Assembly: GCF_000424265.1 (NCBI RefSeq)
Contig: NZ_AUJO01000008.1
Location: 1-64,000 of the forward strand
DNA length: 64,000 bases
Direction: 5' to 3'
From: Butyrivibrio sp. WCD3002
Lineage (GTDB): Bacteria; Bacillota; Clostridia; Lachnospirales; Lachnospiraceae
Shown: piece by piece, positions 17,407-26,770 of the stretch
How the letters are laid out: every line of letters begins with the position of its first letter
Position numbering within the stretch: position 1 is the first letter of the stretch
Notes under the pieces: model-generated
The model's input: only the letters and a program-made list of their open reading frames with translations
Told to the model about the DNA's origin: nothing
Database searches by the model: none
Program-made: the position numbers and the translations under genes

Positions 17407-18972
17407 TCAATTTGTCTTATCAAGAGCTACACTGTCCTTGTGATAATACTCAGCAACCGCATTGTTTAGCCAGTCTGAAGTATCATCTGTAATATCTGAA
17501 AAATAAAGAAGCTCAGGTCTCACTGAGTAGGGCTTAAGTCTGACATCCTTTATGGAGTCATCCTTTAAAACCTTAAGCCTTTCTGAAAATTCAGCCTTAT
17601 AAGTGCCTGCTTTGCCTGTTGCCATATCAAAAACAGCAGATGTACCGGTGTAAATGTGAGGATCTGCCTTAATCGCAAGACATGAACCAATTACAAAAAT
17701 AATCGCAACAAAAATGTACACTCCGGAAAAATCCTTAAAGGATGATACTTTCACATGCGCTCTGAACCATCCGCAAAGATAGCCTTGAAGAAGAATAAGC
17801 AGCAGCATGCTTTGCATGTAGTAAATTCCTATTATTCTTCCGGCAATAATATTACCTGTAGCATAAAGCGGCGGTGTAATATTTGCAGATGCAAGAAGAA
17901 TGGCAAAAGCACCCAAAAGTACAGGATGCTCAAATTTGTAAAACTTTCTGATTCTTCCGGCAGCCTTCCACATAAATGGCACAAGAAGAGCCATCAGAAA
18001 AATTACAGGGAATGTAATCCATTCGCCAAACATCCTCTCAAGAGTGTAATAGATGGAAATCATAACCGTCTTTACGGGGCCATAATACGCCTCTGCGGAT
18101 CTCTTGGCATTGCCGGGTGCAACCACAGCCACTATAAAGCCAACAATCATAAATACAGCAGGCATAACAAGCTTTCTTACTGAAGACAGCTTTAAGCAGA
18201 TGGCTGTCAGCTTATAACGGCTCATATTTAGCTTTCTTTCTGCATCTGCTCCGTCAAATACACTGTAATAAGCAGCTATAAATAAAATACAGGCGGATAC
18301 TATTGCTGTACTAAGCCCCGTCATGTAATTTGCACCACCAAGCAAAAAGCCGAGAAGTGATAAAAGAAGCTTTTTATACAGCTTTGTTTCCTGATCGGTT
18401 GCCAGCTTTATCAAAAGCCCCATCCACAAAAGTGACAGAGAAAACATAAACATATAGTTTATTGCTCCGCTGTACCAGAAAAAGCTCTCACATCTTGCCT
18501 CTGCGGGAAGTGTATGTAAAAGAATTACATAAATAATACTTGTTATGCATCCTGATATATCGCTGCCAAGACGAAGGGTTTTAGTAAGAAGTTGCCTCAT
18601 GAAAAACCAGAGGCCAAAGGAAAACATCAAAAGAACACACCAGGTACCAAGAAAATAGAGACCCTCATGAAAAACACTGGGTGCCAGAGCAGTAAGTGCA
18701 TCCGAGAAAAAATAACCGGTCCAGTTCATATAATACCAGTATCCCATATATACAGCCTTAAAAATCGCCGCAAAAACGCTGCCCGACTCCATAAATGCCT
18801 CATGAACCTCATAAGCCATACTAAAATCGTCAGCAGCAGGAACATTGTAAAGAGCCATCAAAAAGATCGGAATAACAGCTATTACGTTTCCGATAAACAG
18901 CGCTATCCTAAGCTTTCTGACGCCCTCCTTCATTTTGAACTTATCATTTTCGATAGAAATTATTTCCCCCAT
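17407..18972 (-). CDS. Polytopic membrane protein (DUF6056-like)
   Basis: 521 residues, about eleven hydrophobic helices. The N-terminal loop NVPAADDFSMAYEVHEAF carries an Asp-Asp pair and later NWTGYFFSDALTAL, a pattern recurrent in uncharacterised Lachnospiraceae membrane proteins of polysaccharide loci and in Gtr-like O-antigen-modifying proteins. AAAGGA lies 6 bases before the ATG. It sits between the DegT aminotransferase and a GT-C gene. A sugar-transfer role is suggested by context only; the family name is from pattern memory. Confidence 0.6.
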   Translation of the reverse strand: MGEIISIENDKFKMKEGVRKLRIALFIGNVIAVIPIFLMALYNVPAADDFSMAYEVHEAFMESGSVFAAIFKAVYMGYWYYMNWTGYFFSDALTALAPSVFHEGLYFLGTWCVLLMFSFGLWFFMRQLLTKTLRLGSDISGCITSIIYVILLHTLPAEARCESFFWYSGAINYMFMFSLSLLWMGLLIKLATDQETKLYKKLLLSLLGFLLGGANYMTGLSTAIVSACILFIAAYYSVFDGADAERKLNMSRYKLTAICLKLSSVRKLVMPAVFMIVGFIVAVVAPGNAKRSAEAYYGPVKTVMISIYYTLERMFGEWITFPVIFLMALLVPFMWKAAGRIRKFYKFEHPVLLGAFAILLASANITPPLYATGNIIAGRIIGIYYMQSMLLLILLQGYLCGWFRAHVKVSSFKDFSGVYIFVAIIFVIGSCLAIKADPHIYTGTSAVFDMATGKAGTYKAEFSERLKVLKDDSIKDVRLKPYSVRPELLYFSDITDDTSDWLNNAVAEYYHKDSVALDKTN

Positions 18973-18980
18973 TAAGTCCT

Positions 18981-20087
18981 TTACTCCGCTCTGAAAGAAT
19001 TCAAACGATCAATTACATAATCCATCTCTTCATCCGTCATTCCGCCATAGATGGGAAGTGAAAGCACCTCATCAGCATAGCTCTCTGTTATAGGGAAATC
19101 TCCCTTCTTAAAGCCCAAGTATTCATAGGCCTGTGAAAGATGAGGCGGTATAGGATAATGAATAATTGTCGTTATGTTATTATCAGCCAAATAAGCCATA
19201 AGCTCATCTCTGTACTTAGGTACTCTTATCACATACTGATGCCATACGCTGGTGGCACCATCTGCAACTTCAGGCTTAATGAAAAGAGGATTGGTAATAC
19301 CTTCCGCGTAGCGCTTAGCTATCTGGGCACGCTCCTCTGTGATCTCTTCAATATATTTAAGTCTCACTCTTAAAAGACCTGCCTGCATCTCATCAAGTCT
19401 TGAGTTGGCTCCCACAACCATGTTGTGGTATCTCTTCTCACTTCCATAGTTGCGGTATATCTTCATGAGTCTTGCAAGCTCAGGATCATCTGTCGTGATA
19501 GCTCCTGCATCGCCAAAGGCTCCCATATTCTTGGAAGGATAGAAAGAAAAACATCCGATATCGCCAAAGCTTCCGGTCATCTTCCCATCAAAGCATGCTC
19601 CATGGGACTGTGCGCAATCTTCAACAAGCTTAAGATTGTACTTTTTGCAAAGCTCTGTAACCTTGTCCATGCGGGCTGCCTGACCATAAAGATGGACAAC
19701 CAGAATTGCCTTTGTCTTATCAGTTATCTTCTCTTCTATTTTGTCCACATCAATCTGATAATGCTCATCAGGTTCAACAAAAACAGGTGTGGCATCGTTT
19801 ATGGTTATACCCATAACACTCGCTATATATGTATTGCCCTGAACGATTACCTCATCACCCTTGCCAATTCCAAGGACTCTGAATGCAAGCCAGAGCGCAT
19901 CCAGTCCGCTGGCAAGTCCTACACTGTACTTTGTTCCCACATAAGAAGCGAACTCTTCCTCAAAGCTCTCAACCTCTTTTCCCAGGATATACCATCCTGA
20001 ACGGAGAACCTCCAGTGCCTTTTGCTCATATTCTTCCTGATGTCGCATGAAGCCTCTGTCCATGCGACTCTGCATTATTTTTTCCAT
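18981..20087 (-). CDS. DegT/DnrJ/EryC1/StrS-family sugar aminotransferase
   Basis: 368 residues from MEKIMQSRMDRG. GLASGLDALWLAFRVLGIGK, HLYGQAARMDKV, VEDCAQSHGA and GCFSFYPSKNMGAFGDAG are typical of the family; the last contains the PLP-binding lysine. It transfers an amino group, usually from glutamate, to a 3- or 4-keto nucleotide sugar, such as the RfbB product, giving an amino deoxysugar. The ATG at 20087 is preferred to an in-frame GTG three codons earlier, AAGG lying about 9 bases upstream. The regiochemistry cannot be read from sequence alone, though relatives with this opening resemble FdtB-type 3-aminotransferases. Confidence 0.88.
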   Translation of the reverse strand: MEKIMQSRMDRGFMRHQEEYEQKALEVLRSGWYILGKEVESFEEEFASYVGTKYSVGLASGLDALWLAFRVLGIGKGDEVIVQGNTYIASVMGITINDATPVFVEPDEHYQIDVDKIEEKITDKTKAILVVHLYGQAARMDKVTELCKKYNLKLVEDCAQSHGACFDGKMTGSFGDIGCFSFYPSKNMGAFGDAGAITTDDPELARLMKIYRNYGSEKRYHNMVVGANSRLDEMQAGLLRVRLKYIEEITEERAQIAKRYAEGITNPLFIKPEVADGATSVWHQYVIRVPKYRDELMAYLADNNITTIIHYPIPPHLSQAYEYLGFKKGDFPITESYADEVLSLPIYGGMTDEEMDYVIDRLNSFRAE

Positions 20088-20162
20088 TGGTAACACCTTT
20101 TATCTTTTTCTAATGAACTATGGTAGTTCAATATTATCTCATTTTGGGATGGCTACGCCTTC

Positions 20163-21218
20163 TTATGCGTCTCTTCTCTTAACGTATCCAGCGTACCAGT
20201 CCACGAAGTTGTGAATACCTTCCTTAAGAGGTGTGTCAGGCTTAAAGTCGAAGTCGTTCATAAGATCCTCAACATCTGCGAAGGTAGCCTCTACGTCACC
20301 TGCCTGCATGGGAAGAAGTTCTCTGTGTGCCTCAAAATCAAAATCCTTGGGAAGAAGATCATGAGCAACCAGCTCCTTCTGAAGAAGATCAACGAAATCC
20401 ATAAGATTCTCAGGGCTGTGGTTACCGATATTATAAACCTTGTAGCGATTACCCTTCTCATCTTCATCAGGCTTATGCTGCATTACATTAACAACACCTG
20501 TTACTATATCATCAACATAGGTAAAGTCTCTCTTGCAGTTACCATAGTTAAAGATCTGAATCTTATCTCCTCTGAGAAGCTTGTCGGCAAAGAGGAAAAG
20601 TGCCATATCAGGTCTTCCCATAGGTCCGTAAACCGTGAAGAATCTAAGGCCTGTTGTAGCCATTCCATAGAGGTTACTGTAGGAATAAGCAAAAAGCTCA
20701 TTAGACTTCTTGGTTGCCGCATAGAGTGAAAGCGGATGGTCAACCTGATCCTTTGTACTGAAAGGAAGCTTGGTGTTTCCACCGTATACAGATGAGCTTG
20801 ATGCATAAACCAAATGCTCTACCTTGGGCTCAGAATGTCTGCAGGCCTCAAGAATATTGAAAAATCCGATAACATTAGCCTCGATATAAGCATCGGGGTG
20901 CTCGATTGAGTATCTTACACCTGCCTGAGCAGCCAGATTTACTACAACTGCGGGCTTATACTTTGCAAATACCTCATCAACTGCAGCCTTATCAGCAATA
21001 TCACCCTTAACAAAAGTGAAATCCGGATATTTTGAGAGCTTCTCAAGACGCTCCTCCTTTAGGCGAACGTCATAATAATCATTTACATTGTCGTAGCCAA
21101 TAACCTTTATATCCTTAAACTCCTCAAGAAGCCTTGTGGACAAGTATGAGCCGATAAAGCCTGCAGCACCTGTAACAAGTACTGTCTTACCTTCTAAAGA
21201 AACGTTTCTCTCTTTCAT
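20163..21218 (-). CDS. NAD-dependent epimerase, UDP-glucuronate 4-epimerase-like
   Basis: 351 residues from MKERNVSLEGKTVLVTGAAG. GAAGFIGS is the NAD site; ASSSSVYGGN and YAATKKSNE give the Ser and Tyr-x-x-x-Lys of the catalytic centre; GYDNVNDYYDVRLK is characteristic of the LpsL/CapI group that interconverts UDP-glucuronate and UDP-galacturonate. The ATG at 21218 has AAAGGAG upstream; the 25-codon upstream extension lacks one. It would supply galacturonic acid for the polymer. Substrate is inferred from subgroup resemblance. Confidence 0.85.
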   Translation of the reverse strand: MKERNVSLEGKTVLVTGAAGFIGSYLSTRLLEEFKDIKVIGYDNVNDYYDVRLKEERLEKLSKYPDFTFVKGDIADKAAVDEVFAKYKPAVVVNLAAQAGVRYSIEHPDAYIEANVIGFFNILEACRHSEPKVEHLVYASSSSVYGGNTKLPFSTKDQVDHPLSLYAATKKSNELFAYSYSNLYGMATTGLRFFTVYGPMGRPDMALFLFADKLLRGDKIQIFNYGNCKRDFTYVDDIVTGVVNVMQHKPDEDEKGNRYKVYNIGNHSPENLMDFVDLLQKELVAHDLLPKDFDFEAHRELLPMQAGDVEATFADVEDLMNDFDFKPDTPLKEGIHNFVDWYAGYVKRRDA

Positions 21219-21254
21219 AATATTAATACTCCTTTGTAGATATGGTATAATCCG

Positions 21255-21293
21255 TTGTATTATGGTGTATGAGATTGCTTTTTCATAATACAA
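21255..21293. promoter_or_regulatory. Inverted repeat in the epimerase/flippase divergent gap
   Basis: Perfect 10-base arms (TTGTATTATG at 21255-21264 and its complement at 21284-21293) separated by 19 bases, between two divergent polysaccharide genes. Spacing of about 29 bases between arm centres fits either a dimeric regulator site or an RNA hairpin. No T-run follows, so it is not a terminator. Confidence 0.45.
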
Positions 21294-21358
21294 GTAGTAA
21301 TCACACTAACGCAATTCTTCAAACATTATAGTTAAAACTCTTGCGGAGGTCAATTTTC

Positions 21359-22894
21359 ATGGGCAGAGTGAAGCTCGCCACAAAAAATATAGCATTCGGA
21401 TACATCGGGCAGCTCGCAACAGCCCTGATGTCCTTCATATTGAGATCAATTTTCATATATAAGCTCTCCAGGGATCTTCTGGGCGTTAACGCTCTATACA
21501 GCAATATACTGTCACTTTTGTCAATGGCAGAGCTTGGAATTGGTACGGCGCTGAATTTTTCTCTCTACGGACCTGTTGCCAGAAAAGAAACCGAAAAAAT
21601 CAAGTCCTACATGCAGATGTATCGGAAGGCCTACCACACAATAGCCATTGTTGTGGCTGTTATAGGTCTTATCCTTACCCCATTTTTGAAATACCTGGTA
21701 AAGAACCCCGGTAACATCACACCTAAGGATCTGACCTTTTATTATCTGATCTTCCTGTTTAACACTGTAAGCACATATTTTGTTTCTTATAAATACAGCC
21801 TGGTAAATGCAGAGCAAAAGAATTACATTCAGACCAACATAAACACTCTGACCAAGATAATCACTGTATTTTTCCAGATAATTGTGCTTCTGGTAATTCC
21901 TGACTTTTATTTATATCTGTTGACGGACGCTGCAATCCAGCTTATACAGAAGCTCTTTGTCAGCAGATACCTCGATAAGCTTTATCCTTACCTTAGAGAT
22001 AAGGACATTACACCACTGACCAAAGAAGAGCACGACGAAGTCTGGTCCAAGACAAAGGCTCTTGTCCTTCATAAGGTCGGAGATGTGGCAAGACTTCAGA
22101 CTGATACTCTTATAATTTCCGCCTTCATCGAGGTTGGAATAGCAGGTGTTGTTGATAACTATACGCTTGTTACCGGTACCATTGCGAACTTTGTAAACAT
22201 CATATTCAACTCGGTTATATCCAGCTTTGGCAACCTTATCGCTACTGAATCCAAAGAAAAGCAATATAAACTGTTTAAAGTATATCGCTTTTTCGCATCG
22301 TGGGTATACGGATTTTCGGCTGCCGGGTTTTTCATCCTTCTGCAGCCCCTGATCTATCTGTGGATTGTTAAGCGTCACGGCGCAGCCTGGATGCTTCCCA
22401 CAATCGCAGTTTACCTGTTCATCACTGACTACTATTTTAAGGGTGACAGAATTGTATTATCCAATTACAAGACCGCTGCCGGAGTATTCGAACAGGATAA
22501 GTATCTGGCTCTAATTCAGGGCTTTGTAAATCTTGTCATATCAATTGTTCTCGTTCAAAAGATTGGTCTGGCAGGTATCTATGTGGGAACCGTTGTTTCA
22601 GGACTTATTGCAAATGTTACCAAGCCTGTCATCATCTATAAAGTATGTTTTGATAAGAGCTCATCCTCATACTTTTTAGACAGCGCCAAATATATACTTA
22701 CAGAGGCTGCCATCATTGTGGCCTGCTTCTTCATAAGTAAAGCTGTCCTCGTTAATATCACCATCCTTACCTTTGTGATAATGGGCATAATAGTTACCGT
22801 TATTTTTAATGGTGTGTTCTGGATCATGTTCCATAATACAGACGAATATAATTATCTGCTTGGAATAATCAAAAGTAAGTTATCAAAAAAGTGA
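21359..22894 (+). CDS. Wzx-type polysaccharide flippase
   Basis: 511 residues with about 12-14 hydrophobic helices. The N-terminus (KNIAFGYIGQLATALMSFIL followed by LLGVNALYSNILSLLSMAELG) matches the polysaccharide-synthase branch of the MOP superfamily, which flips undecaprenyl-diphosphate-linked repeat units to the outer face. ATG at 21359 follows GGAGG by 10 bases. It diverges from the epimerase gene and leads into the GH105-like gene. No Wzy polymerase is certain in the window. Confidence 0.88.
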   Translation: MGRVKLATKNIAFGYIGQLATALMSFILRSIFIYKLSRDLLGVNALYSNILSLLSMAELGIGTALNFSLYGPVARKETEKIKSYMQMYRKAYHTIAIVVAVIGLILTPFLKYLVKNPGNITPKDLTFYYLIFLFNTVSTYFVSYKYSLVNAEQKNYIQTNINTLTKIITVFFQIIVLLVIPDFYLYLLTDAAIQLIQKLFVSRYLDKLYPYLRDKDITPLTKEEHDEVWSKTKALVLHKVGDVARLQTDTLIISAFIEVGIAGVVDNYTLVTGTIANFVNIIFNSVISSFGNLIATESKEKQYKLFKVYRFFASWVYGFSAAGFFILLQPLIYLWIVKRHGAAWMLPTIAVYLFITDYYFKGDRIVLSNYKTAAGVFEQDKYLALIQGFVNLVISIVLVQKIGLAGIYVGTVVSGLIANVTKPVIIYKVCFDKSSSSYFLDSAKYILTEAAIIVACFFISKAVLVNITILTFVIMGIIVTVIFNGVFWIMFHNTDEYNYLLGIIKSKLSKK

Positions 22895-22966
22895 TTCCTG
22901 TTAGACGTTATTATTTCTTGAAACGTTTGTTATTTATACAATATCTATTAATTTAATGGAGATCTT

Positions 22967-24172
22967 ATGACGATCAAAGAACTTGAATCATTTATATCTG
23001 TAGCAAGAGAGGATCTTGCAAATATTCATAAGAGGAGCCTCAAGGATTCCATGAAGGACGTTGCCAAAAAAGCTCTTGGTCGCCCTTCTGCCACAAAGGA
23101 CATGATATTCTGGCCGGCAGGAGTTCTGCTGTTTGGACTTACGGAAGCCATAACTCCGGTTATTTCTGAATCTCTCAGGGAGGATATAACAGCTGACATC
23201 AATTCATTTATTAAAAAATGGCAGGATGAAGGTTCTGAAAAGGTCTCCTTTGTGGATGACTCTGTTTTTGGTGCTGCTCTTCTTGGAATGTATAAAATAA
23301 CAGATGATGAGAAGCTTAAGCAAAGCGCTTCAAAGATTTATGATTTTCTGAATAATAGTCCCAAGAACAGGACAGGAAGTATCATCTATAATCCCAAGGC
23401 GGGAAATGACTATATCTTCGCAGATGGCGCAGGGCAAAGTGCCATGTTTCTCTCACGCTACGGCGCTGAAATTGATGATAAAGCCTTTGAGCTTGCAGCC
23501 ACGCAGCTGATAAACTACTACGACCATGGAATGGACTTCAGGTCAGGTCTTCCCTATCACGCCTTTACTATGTCAACAGCTAAAAAGCTGGGTCTCCTTG
23601 GCTGGGGAAGAGCTATGGGATGGCTCATTATGGGGTATGCGGAATTTTTGACCTGCATATATAAAACATCAGATATTCATAATGATGCAGCAGGTCAGGT
23701 CATTCTTCCGGCAGGAATAGATTCAAAAACACTCGATATTATAAAAGAACAGTTCATTAATCTCGTTAGGACCACGCTCAGCTACCAGCGCCTTGATGGC
23801 GGTTTTTCCTGGCAGCTTCAGGCTATAGAAGGAGAACCCGATACCTCAGCTACTGCTATGATTGGATATGCACTTGCAAGAACTCTTAAAAGTGGCATTT
23901 TTAATGGAGCAGCTACTAACAACAGCCAAAATCCTAGTCGAGACGTCAATAAAGAGGGTGGTTTTGATGGAAACAGTACTTTATCCTGTGAATCTGTCAA
24001 ACAATCCCTTCTTCGTATGCAGGATTTCATCCTTCTTCACTCAGAAAAAGGCTCTGTCCAAAAGTCCCTTTCAGGCTGTGAGGACATAGGTGTTCACAGG
24101 CAAGTCTATGGTCATTACCCCTGGGGACAGGGAGCCGCTCTTGCCATGCTGACTCATACAATACAGTTGTAA
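22967..24172 (+). CDS. GH88/GH105-like unsaturated uronyl hydrolase
   Basis: 401 residues without signal peptide. The (alpha/alpha)6 family signature appears as FADGAGQSAMFLSRYG (about 149-164, probable catalytic Asp), WGRAMGWLIMGYAEFL (about 208-223), GGFSWQLQAIEG and DTSATAMIGYALAR, and the C-terminal HYPWGQGAALAML. The family hydrates and releases unsaturated glucuronyl or galacturonyl residues from lyase products in the cytoplasm. A variable insert of about 45 residues before the C-terminus is unusual. Neighbouring UDP-GlcA epimerase suggests a uronate-bearing polymer whose fragments it could recycle. GGAG precedes the ATG. Confidence 0.75.
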   Translation: MTIKELESFISVAREDLANIHKRSLKDSMKDVAKKALGRPSATKDMIFWPAGVLLFGLTEAITPVISESLREDITADINSFIKKWQDEGSEKVSFVDDSVFGAALLGMYKITDDEKLKQSASKIYDFLNNSPKNRTGSIIYNPKAGNDYIFADGAGQSAMFLSRYGAEIDDKAFELAATQLINYYDHGMDFRSGLPYHAFTMSTAKKLGLLGWGRAMGWLIMGYAEFLTCIYKTSDIHNDAAGQVILPAGIDSKTLDIIKEQFINLVRTTLSYQRLDGGFSWQLQAIEGEPDTSATAMIGYALARTLKSGIFNGAATNNSQNPSRDVNKEGGFDGNSTLSCESVKQSLLRMQDFILLHSEKGSVQKSLSGCEDIGVHRQVYGHYPWGQGAALAMLTHTIQL

Positions 24173-24180
24173 TTTTTGCA

Positions 24181-25047
24181 TTATTCCTCGAAAATCCTTT
24201 CAGGCATGGACTTTGATCTGTACTGCATATCACTGACCTTATATACAGTTATGAATGCCTGAGGGTCTATTTTATTTATAAAAGTCATAAGTTTCTGAAA
24301 TTCACTTTTATCTACAATAGTTATAATCTCATTGTGCTCCTGCATGCGGTAAGCACCAATAACCTTGTAAATGCTTGCACCGCTGTGCAGCTCATTAAGT
24401 ATGTAGTTTCGTATCTCTTTTTCAAAAGGAGAAACGATACAGACTCTTCTTTTAAGTTTCTGGTCAAATATGAAATGATCAAGGATCATGCCATTAAAAT
24501 ATGTTCCAAGAATACTAAGTATAAGTGTCTTTGTGTCATAAACAAGGATTGAGGATACAGCAACGCACAGTCCTGCTGCAGACATCGCCTTTCCCAGGTC
24601 AATTTTCAGATATTTGTTAAGAATTTTTGCCACAATATCCAGACCACCTGAAGATGCATTCCTGTTAAACAAGATCGCGATGCCTATACTTACGGTAAAT
24701 ATGTAGCAAAGAACGTCAAGTGTCGCATCTCCTGTAAAAGAAACAAAATCCGGAAAACACCTTTCAAATATTCCAATAACCACCGGCAGCAAAATTGATG
24801 TATATACTGTCTTATAACCAAACTCCGCCCCGCAGGTGATAAAACCGATTATCAGCAGAAATACGTTCATTATCATGGTTATCGTTGAAACCTGTAAAGG
24901 TATAAAATTTGTCAATACAATTGCTAATCCGGATATACTACTGACCGATGCATGACTTGGCATTAGAAAAAAGAAAACAGCAACCCCAACAATCGTCGTA
25001 GCAATCGTCAAAATGGATATTTCTTTAATCAGTGCAAACTTTTTCAT
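24181..25047 (-). CDS. YitT-family membrane protein
   Basis: 288 residues: five to six hydrophobic helices (DUF161/YitT module, with FNRNASSGGLDIVAKILNKY) and a C-terminal DUF2179 domain (GASIYKVIGAYRMQEHNEIIT, about 215-280). The family is widespread in Firmicutes with no settled biochemical role. AAAGGG precedes the ATG. It converges with the GH105-like gene with an 8-base gap; no terminator is evident there. Confidence 0.88.
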   Translation of the reverse strand: MKKFALIKEISILTIATTIVGVAVFFFLMPSHASVSSISGLAIVLTNFIPLQVSTITMIMNVFLLIIGFITCGAEFGYKTVYTSILLPVVIGIFERCFPDFVSFTGDATLDVLCYIFTVSIGIAILFNRNASSGGLDIVAKILNKYLKIDLGKAMSAAGLCVAVSSILVYDTKTLILSILGTYFNGMILDHFIFDQKLKRRVCIVSPFEKEIRNYILNELHSGASIYKVIGAYRMQEHNEIITIVDKSEFQKLMTFINKIDPQAFITVYKVSDMQYRSKSMPERIFEE

Positions 25048-25116
25048 AACTATAAACCCTTTCCCACATATTCATTCCAATTCTGTCCACACATTAGAGT
25101 AATACCCCACACGCAA

Positions 25117-25154
25117 AAAAGCTACAGGCTACTCAAAATTAAGTAACCTGTAGC
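25117..25154 (-). terminator. Rho-independent terminator after the LRR protein gene
   Basis: Arms of 13 bases at 25121-25133 and 25142-25154 with one wobble pair and an 8-base loop; the minus-strand transcript continues into six T. Confidence 0.88.
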
Positions 25155-25192
25155 TCATTTTCTCTAGCGTTATCGCTTTTGTATTAAATTAT

Positions 25193-26515
25193 TTAGCTAA
25201 CCGACCATGTCTTAACATAACCAATCTTCTTGTTCTTGAATACCTTTATTGTAGGTGCTTTAGCCTTCCTTGCTTCAGATTTGGTCATCTTCATTTTAAC
25301 CTTTGCCTTTTTATTTATCTTACCAAAGGCATTCTTACCAATCTTGCTGGCCTTGGTGAGCTTTGAAGACTTAACTTTGATATTCTTAAGACCGGACTGA
25401 TAGTATGCTTTTTTGCCAATCTTCTTTACTTTCCTTCCAATTGTAAGCTTTGTCAACTTTTTACAGCCTTCGTTGGCAGACTCACCGATTTCCTCAACGT
25501 TATCAGGAACGTCGCACTTTGTAAGAGCTACGCAGCCCTTAAATGCTTTGGCGCCAATCTTCTTAACGTTCTTACCGATCTTTATTTCTTTAACATTCTT
25601 AAGATCTTCGCAGGCACTCTTACCGATTTGCTCAACGTTATCACCAATAATGATCTTGGCAATATCGTCCTTCTTCTCGAAATTCTTGAATGCACCATCG
25701 CCAATTGCTGTTACCTTGTACTCATTGCCGTCCTTAAGGATAACAGAAGCTTTAATTTCTTCTGTGCCTGATGCATTCTCAGCGGGCTTCTCGTATGTTA
25801 CAGAACGCTTTCCTTTATCTGTTCCTGTTACCTTGTAGGTTGCGGAATCCTTGGAACTTCCGTCTTTTGGTGTAACTGTATCGCCAACCTTGATATCTGT
25901 GCCGGTGTTCTCGTTGGAGCCTCCAGAAGAGGCATTTCCATTAGCTGTAATGGTTCCATCTGCACCAACATCACCGCCTTCAACGGTAATCAAATTCAAG
26001 GGACTTGAAAATAGTTTATTCCAATCAGCACTTCCTGCCGTTATAGTTACTGGGGTTGTTCCTCCATTAGGATCAGCAATAACCTTGTTAATTTTTAATG
26101 TAGATCCTTCAGTCATTTTTATTACAATCGGAACATTTTTATTCGAATAAGCCGTAGGAATCGGTGAATCATTAAATAGATATAAAACGCCTGAGGTGGA
26201 CAGTGCACAATTACCTTTTATTACAATTGTAACCTTATCAACAAAATCAAACCCAGTAAACTGAGCGTCTGTCAAGATAAACTCTTTATTTGAAGAATCG
26301 TAACTAGCATATTTTGTATAGTCAGCCGTTTTATCAACAAATTGACCACTTCCATAATGATCTCCACCTACATTTACTCCATTAGATGTAAATTCAGCAT
26401 AAGCATCTTCTGCATATGCCTTCTGCGGCATAAATCCGATGCACATCGTCAATGTCAATGCAAAAGCCAGCATAAAAGATAAAATCCTATTACTACTCTT
26501 TTTGTTAACCCTCAT
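25193..26515 (-). CDS. Secreted LRR_5 (BspA-like) surface protein
   Basis: 440 residues. A signal peptide (LSFMLAFALTLTMCIGF, cleavage near AYA-EDA at about 36) is followed by a region rich in Asn/Gly/Thr and beta structure, a segment with short repeats (about 200-270), and then five or so LRR_5 units of the pattern IGKNVKKIGAKAFKGC (about 285-410). A basic tail ends the protein, with no sortase motif or anchor. BspA-like repeats mediate adhesion or substrate binding outside the cell. GGAGG lies upstream of the ATG and a strong terminator follows. Confidence 0.85.
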   Translation of the reverse strand: MRVNKKSSNRILSFMLAFALTLTMCIGFMPQKAYAEDAYAEFTSNGVNVGGDHYGSGQFVDKTADYTKYASYDSSNKEFILTDAQFTGFDFVDKVTIVIKGNCALSTSGVLYLFNDSPIPTAYSNKNVPIVIKMTEGSTLKINKVIADPNGGTTPVTITAGSADWNKLFSSPLNLITVEGGDVGADGTITANGNASSGGSNENTGTDIKVGDTVTPKDGSSKDSATYKVTGTDKGKRSVTYEKPAENASGTEEIKASVILKDGNEYKVTAIGDGAFKNFEKKDDIAKIIIGDNVEQIGKSACEDLKNVKEIKIGKNVKKIGAKAFKGCVALTKCDVPDNVEEIGESANEGCKKLTKLTIGRKVKKIGKKAYYQSGLKNIKVKSSKLTKASKIGKNAFGKINKKAKVKMKMTKSEARKAKAPTIKVFKNKKIGYVKTWSVS

Positions 26516-26684
26516 AAAAATACCTCCATCATAGTATTTGTTCCATTAATTCATAATGAATCCACCACTTTCGGCAACACATCTACTACAATTGTCCAAC
26601 CCTACAATACCTTTTTCAATAAGTGCCGGTGTTATTTTATTCTCTTTTAAGATTGTTTACCCGGTATTTATTTATGGAAAGTAT

Positions 26685-26730
26685 GGCAGATTTTACCACA
26701 CTGCTGTTTTCCTGCGTTATACATCTCATT
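26685..26730 (-). pseudogene. Vestigial copy of the LysR gene 3' end
   Basis: These 46 bases match 27123-27167 (last codons of the LysR gene plus the bases after its stop) with three substitutions and one single-base indel. The stop codon TAG of the intact gene is changed here. Similarity ends abruptly on both sides, so only a remnant of a former duplication survives. The rest of the gap 26516-26770 shows nothing recognisable. Confidence 0.6.
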
Positions 26731-26770
26731 TTCAGAAATGGCATAAACTATCTATTCCTAATTCTTTTCG

